In this document: positions 18,641-18,642 of the stretch, in pieces
Layout: each line of letters opens with the position of its first letter
Numbering within the stretch: the first letter of the stretch is position 1
NCBI GenBank assembly: GCA_027596945.1
Contig: JADGJH010000436.1
Span: 1-18,642, forward strand
DNA: 18,642 nucleotides
Origin: Physocladia obscura
Lineage: Eukaryota > Chytridiomycota > Chytridiomycetes > Chytridiales > Chytriomycetaceae
Direction of reading: 5' to 3'
Position numbers and translations under genes: made by a program
The notes under the pieces: model-generated
Database searches by the model: none
Told to the model about the DNA's origin: nothing
Seen by the model: only the letters and a program-made list of their open reading frames with translations

Positions 18641-18642
18641 AT

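Overview
The window is a stretch of a eukaryotic nuclear genome with moderately AT-rich DNA, small spliceosomal introns (about 45-75 nt, often with a CTAAC-like branch site), short intergenic gaps and AATAAA signals. The gene content suggests an early-diverging zoosporic fungus, most likely a chytrid: a Ysc84/SH3YL1-type SYLF-SH3 protein, an anillin-like C2-PH protein, and a Na,K-ATPase-like P-type IIC pump, which chytrid-grade fungi keep. This taxonomic call is an inference. No tRNA, rRNA or CRISPR array was seen.

Region 1 (19-4454, minus strand) is a broken mobile or viral-derived element. When in-frame stops are read through, one very long frame joins an unknown N-terminus, a degenerate family-B DNA-polymerase-like palm (KTDS in place of DTDS), a Pif1-type SF1 helicase and an HNH nuclease. 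A SIAH-like RING/zinc-finger gene follows downstream. The long frame has two frameshifts and nine internal stops. Eight of the nine stops are TGA, and one of these sits where the helicase family normally has Trp.

Region 2 (4455-5374) has no gene. It is packed with diverged direct repeats and inverted repeats, including a perfect 17-bp inverted repeat.

Region 3 (5375-7652, minus strand) is an unrecognised multi-exon gene reconstructed from splice sites. It carries one frameshift and one in-frame TGA near its 3' end, so it is probably a young pseudogene or contains assembly errors. A tandem duplication inside it has copied a splice donor together with a hairpin. Its upstream side (7653-8686) is gene-free and holds another imperfect repeat.

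Region 4 (8687-18213, plus strand) is ordinary, densely packed housekeeping DNA. In order it holds a SYLF-SH3 actin/membrane protein (4 exons, 350 aa), a small hypothetical protein, a J-domain protein with one membrane segment (3 exons, 187 aa), an anillin-like cytokinesis scaffold (9 exons, 702 aa) and a Na,K-ATPase-type alpha subunit (5 exons, 1104 aa). The genes are co-directional, but nothing indicates co-transcription. The SYLF-SH3 and anillin-like products both belong to actin/membrane cortex biology.

Region 5 (after 18360) is a second repeat patch: a 12-nt-period array of TCACAAAT octamers flanked by inverted copies and a 9-bp hairpin, possibly the edge of another mobile element running off the window.
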